From JADKFD01 sp050250665 (GTDB taxonomy: Bacteria > Pseudomonadota > Gammaproteobacteria > Xanthomonadales > SZUA-5): DNA of 64,000 bases. Shown here piece after piece: positions 61,339 through 64,000 of this stretch. The stretch lies in contig JBFWOF010000013.1 of NCBI GenBank assembly GCA_050250665.1, forward strand, positions 1 through 64,000, written 5' to 3'. Under the pieces are notes generated by a model, which made no database searches, had not been told where the DNA came from, and saw only the letters and a program-made list of their open reading frames with translations. A program made the position numbers and the translations under genes. Numbering within the stretch: the stretch's first letter is position 1; each line of letters opens with the position of its first letter.

Positions 61339-62997
61339 CTACACTCCGACCGCCTCCCCGGCGCCCGCCTTCTGCGCCGCCCGATAGGCGCGGGCCGCGC
61401 GCACGAAGCCTTCGAACAGCGGATGACCGTCACGCGGCGTGGAGGTGAACTCCGGGTGGAACTGGCAGGCCAGATACCAGGGGTGATCGGGCAATTCGAC
61501 GATCTCGACCAGCAGGTCGTCGATCGATCGACCGGAGATCACCAAACCCAGTTGCTCAAGTTGCTGCCGATAGAAGTTGTTGAATTCATAGCGATGGCGG
61601 TGGCGCTCGCGAATGATCTCGCTGCCATAGGCCTCACGCGCCAGCGTACCGGGCTTCAAGCGGCATTCCTGTGCGCCCAGACGCATGGTGCCGCCGAGAT
61701 CGGAGGTGGCGGTGCGACGCTCGACTTCACCGGTGCTGGTGCGCCATTCGGTGATCAGCGCGATCACCGGATGCACGCAATCGCGGGAATTCTCGGTGCT
61801 GTTGGCGCCTTCCAGACCGGCAATCGAGCGGGCGAAATCGACCACCGCCGCCTGCATGCCGTAGCAGATGCCGAAATAGGGAATCTGATGGGTGCGCGCA
61901 TGCCTGGCGGCCATGACCTTGCCTTCGAATCCGCGCTCGCCAAATCCGCCGGGGACCAGGATGGCGTCGGCGCCGTCAAAGATGGCCGGGCCGATCTTTT
62001 CGACCTGCTCTGATTCCACCCAGCGCAGATTGACCTTGGTGTGCTGACGCAGACCGCCGTGCCGCAGTGCCTCGGACAAGGACTTGTAGGCATCGGAGTG
62101 TTCGACATATTTGCCGGCAATGACGATGTTGACCTCGTCCTGCGGGTGCTCGCAGGCCTCGACCACCGCCTCCCACTCGGCCAGATTGGCCGGACCGGCC
62201 TTCATCCGCAGCCGGTCGACCACGATCTGATCCAGCCCCTGCTCGTGGAACCACATCGGCAGCTTGTGGATGATGTCCACATCGATGGCCGAAATCACTG
62301 CATTCACTGGCACGTTGGTGAACAGCGCGATCTTGCGGCGTTCGGACTCCGGCAGGGGCTGTTCGGAGCGGCACAGCAGGATGTCAGGCTGGATGCCGAT
62401 CGAGCGCAGTTCCTTGACCGAATGCTGGGTGGGCTTGGTCTTGATCTCGCCAGCGGCCTTGATGAAAGGCACCAGCGTCAGATGGATGAACAGCGCGTAA
62501 TCCGGCCCGCGCTCGATGCGGATCTGGCGAATCGCTTCCAGAAAGGGCAGCGACTCGATGTCGCCGACGGTGCCGCCAACCTCGACCAGAGCCACATCGA
62601 AGCCCTTGGTGGCCTCATCGATACAGCGCTTGATCTCGTCGGTGATGTGCGGGATCACCTGCACCGTCGCGCCCAGATAATCACCGCGGCGCTCCTTGCG
62701 GATCACGTTCTCGTAGATTCGACCGGTGGTGACATTGTTCTTGCGAGTCATGCGGGTGCGCACGAAACGCTCGTAGTGGCCGAGATCGAGGTCGGTCTCG
62801 GCACCGTCGTCGGTGACATAGACCTCACCGTGCTGGAACGGGCTCATCGTGCCCGGATCCACATTGATGTAAGGATCCAGCTTCATCATCGTCACGCGCA
62901 GACCGCGCGTTTCCAGAATGGCTGCCAAAGAAGCCGAAGCGATGCCTTTGCCCAGGGAGGACACGACACCGCCGGTGACGAAAATCAAGGGAGTCAT
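61339..62997 (-). CDS. pyrG: CTP synthase
   Basis: The 552-residue enzyme aminates UTP with glutamine to CTP. The synthetase part begins FVTGGVVSSLGKGIASASL and contains KLDPYINVDPGTMSPFQHGE, DLDLGHYERF and the GGTVGDIES motif. The glutamine amidotransferase half has the nucleophile C378 in GICYGMQ and the His-Glu pair in CQFHPEF. ATG 62997 matches the family start (MTPLIFVTGG); the longer frame is rejected. The nucleophile loop reads GICYGMQ where many relatives have GICLGMQ. Confidence 0.97.
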   Translation of the reverse strand: MTPLIFVTGGVVSSLGKGIASASLAAILETRGLRVTMMKLDPYINVDPGTMSPFQHGEVYVTDDGAETDLDLGHYERFVRTRMTRKNNVTTGRIYENVIRKERRGDYLGATVQVIPHITDEIKRCIDEATKGFDVALVEVGGTVGDIESLPFLEAIRQIRIERGPDYALFIHLTLVPFIKAAGEIKTKPTQHSVKELRSIGIQPDILLCRSEQPLPESERRKIALFTNVPVNAVISAIDVDIIHKLPMWFHEQGLDQIVVDRLRMKAGPANLAEWEAVVEACEHPQDEVNIVIAGKYVEHSDAYKSLSEALRHGGLRQHTKVNLRWVESEQVEKIGPAIFDGADAILVPGGFGERGFEGKVMAARHARTHQIPYFGICYGMQAAVVDFARSIAGLEGANSTENSRDCVHPVIALITEWRTSTGEVERRTATSDLGGTMRLGAQECRLKPGTLAREAYGSEIIRERHRHRYEFNNFYRQQLEQLGLVISGRSIDDLLVEIVELPDHPWYLACQFHPEFTSTPRDGHPLFEGFVRAARAYRAAQKAGAGEAVGV

Positions 62998-63119
62998 CGG
63001 GGAATCCGGTAAGTACAAACCGGGGCCGTAGTCTACCGGTCTTGGGCCTCCTGCCGCCATGAACAATTCAGTGCGCGTACACCGTCGCCCCTTCCGGGCA
63101 CCCTTGAACGCGCGCTACG

Positions 63120-64000
63120 ATGACCGTCCGAAATCTGGGAAATGCACACTTGTCCTGGCTGCAGCGCCTCAGCCCCTACCGATTCACCGGCGAATCCCGA
63201 CCCTGCGCCCTCTGTGGCGGCCTGGAGCGCACGGTCGTCGGCACCCGCGATCGCTATCTGATGCCCTTGCGCAACGTGCTCTGTCGCGGCTGCGGACTGG
63301 TTTTTCTCGATCCGATGCCGACCGAGGAAGAGATCGAGCGCTATTATCGCGACGAGTATCGCCAGCACTATCACGGCGACTCCAGGCCCCGGGCCAAATC
63401 CCTGTTGCGCGACGAGCGCGGCGCGCGCGAACGGGTGGCATTGCTGGCGCCGCTGTTGCGCAAGGGCGATCGGGTACTCGACATCGGCTCGGGCACCGGT
63501 GCCTTCGTGGCCGCCGCCGATGCCGCCGGCTGGACTGCCACCGGCGTCGAACCACATCAGGGCTACTCCGCTTTCGCTCGCGAGCACTATCAGGCCGATA
63601 TCCATGCCACCACGCTCGAGCAGGCGCCGCTGACACCGGGCCGCTTTGATCTGGTGACCAGTTCGCACGTGTTCGAGCATCTGCCGGCGCCACAACAGGC
63701 CTTCGCGCTGGTACACCAGTTGCTGACCAGCGATGGCCTGTTCCATATCCACGTACCGGACATTTCCGACCCACTGCGCACCCCCAGCGCACGCTGGCAT
63801 TTCGGCCACGTGCACGGATTCACCCGTGAAACCCTGGCCATGCTGGCCTGGCGCAGTGGCTTCGAGGTGCTGCCCGAATCACCAGCGATCGGCCCCAATC
63901 TGTTCCTGCGGCGACTGGAACAGCCGGTCAACGACTGGATGCGCTATCCACAGCACCCCGACACCATGCAACGCTTCTTTGCCGAACATACCGCCTGGCG
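63120..64000 (+). CDS. Class I SAM methyltransferase with N-terminal zinc module (3' end cut)
   Basis: A frame from ATG 63120 runs open to the window end, so at least 293 codons are present. The N-terminus has two CXXC pairs (CALCGG and CRGCGL, a likely zinc knuckle) and a spaced FLDPMPTEEEIERYYRDEYR. The methyltransferase part has motif I VLDIGSGTGAFVAAA, an acidic GVEPHQGY end of strand 2, the motif FDLVTSSHVFEHLPAPQQAF and LTSDGLFHIHVPD. This layout is common among sugar and small-molecule methyltransferases of the Methyltransf_23 kind. It is divergent from pyrG. The rest lies past 64000. Confidence 0.85.
   Translation, partial: MTVRNLGNAHLSWLQRLSPYRFTGESRPCALCGGLERTVVGTRDRYLMPLRNVLCRGCGLVFLDPMPTEEEIERYYRDEYRQHYHGDSRPRAKSLLRDERGARERVALLAPLLRKGDRVLDIGSGTGAFVAAADAAGWTATGVEPHQGYSAFAREHYQADIHATTLEQAPLTPGRFDLVTSSHVFEHLPAPQQAFALVHQLLTSDGLFHIHVPDISDPLRTPSARWHFGHVHGFTRETLAMLAWRSGFEVLPESPAIGPNLFLRRLEQPVNDWMRYPQHPDTMQRFFAEHTAW

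Overview
The window is high-GC, densely coded DNA from a gammaproteobacterium. The best guess is a Xanthomonadales/Lysobacterales (Rhodanobacteraceae-like) genome. Supports are mfd followed by csiV, rapA, an acnD/prpF methylcitrate pair, a metal-type kdsA beside pyrG, several secreted proteins with short C-terminal tags, and intergenic spaces full of dispersed palindromic repeats. The taxonomic call is inference; no rRNA or other strong marker is present.

Region 1 (1 to about 9958) is an integrated mobile element next to a tRNA-Leu(CAG). Reading away from the tRNA on the minus strand it holds a P4-type tyrosine integrase, two genes of unknown function, a 25-codon ORF coupled to a 271-codon unknown gene, an AlpA-like regulator, a small Cys/His protein, a TOPRIM plus DUF927-type primase-helicase, a candidate structured RNA with a small phage-like ORF, and a Nu1/TerS-like HTH protein. 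A Tn3/invertase-type serine recombinase lies beyond, inside GC-rich repeat arrays. The order int, alpA, primase-helicase, TerS-like is that of P4-like satellites and PICIs. It carries unusual non-coding structure: two 110-bp iteron-bearing inverted repeats around the TerS-like module, three palindromes at exact 20-bp spacing, and a duplicated hairpin plus ribosome-binding-site cassette. The left end and left attachment site were not found.

Region 2 (about 10 to 44.7 kb) is ordinary chromosome with an exported protein, a CASTOR/POLLUX-like channel, a GntP-family permease, a serine hydrolase, an orphan BY-kinase, a diheme peroxidase and an EAL protein. A GntR-ABC-permease-S9 peptidase cluster follows, then an acyltransferase, an alpha/beta hydrolase, two small secreted proteins, the prpF/unknown/acnD group for propionate (2-methylcitrate) catabolism, and a large DUF1631-GGDEF-EAL protein.

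Region 3 (45 to 64 kb) holds mfd-csiV and rapA (recovery of stalled transcription complexes), a pentaheme cytochrome, an FCY1-like cytosine deaminase, a DUF924 protein, an SPFH/RHH pair, another alpha/beta hydrolase, a small membrane protein, kdsA (LPS Kdo synthesis), pyrG (CTP synthesis) and a methyltransferase cut by the window end.

Intergenic DNA is dominated by repeat families, including tandem 87-bp, about 215-bp and 190-bp units and a roughly 100-bp MITE-like palindrome present four times.
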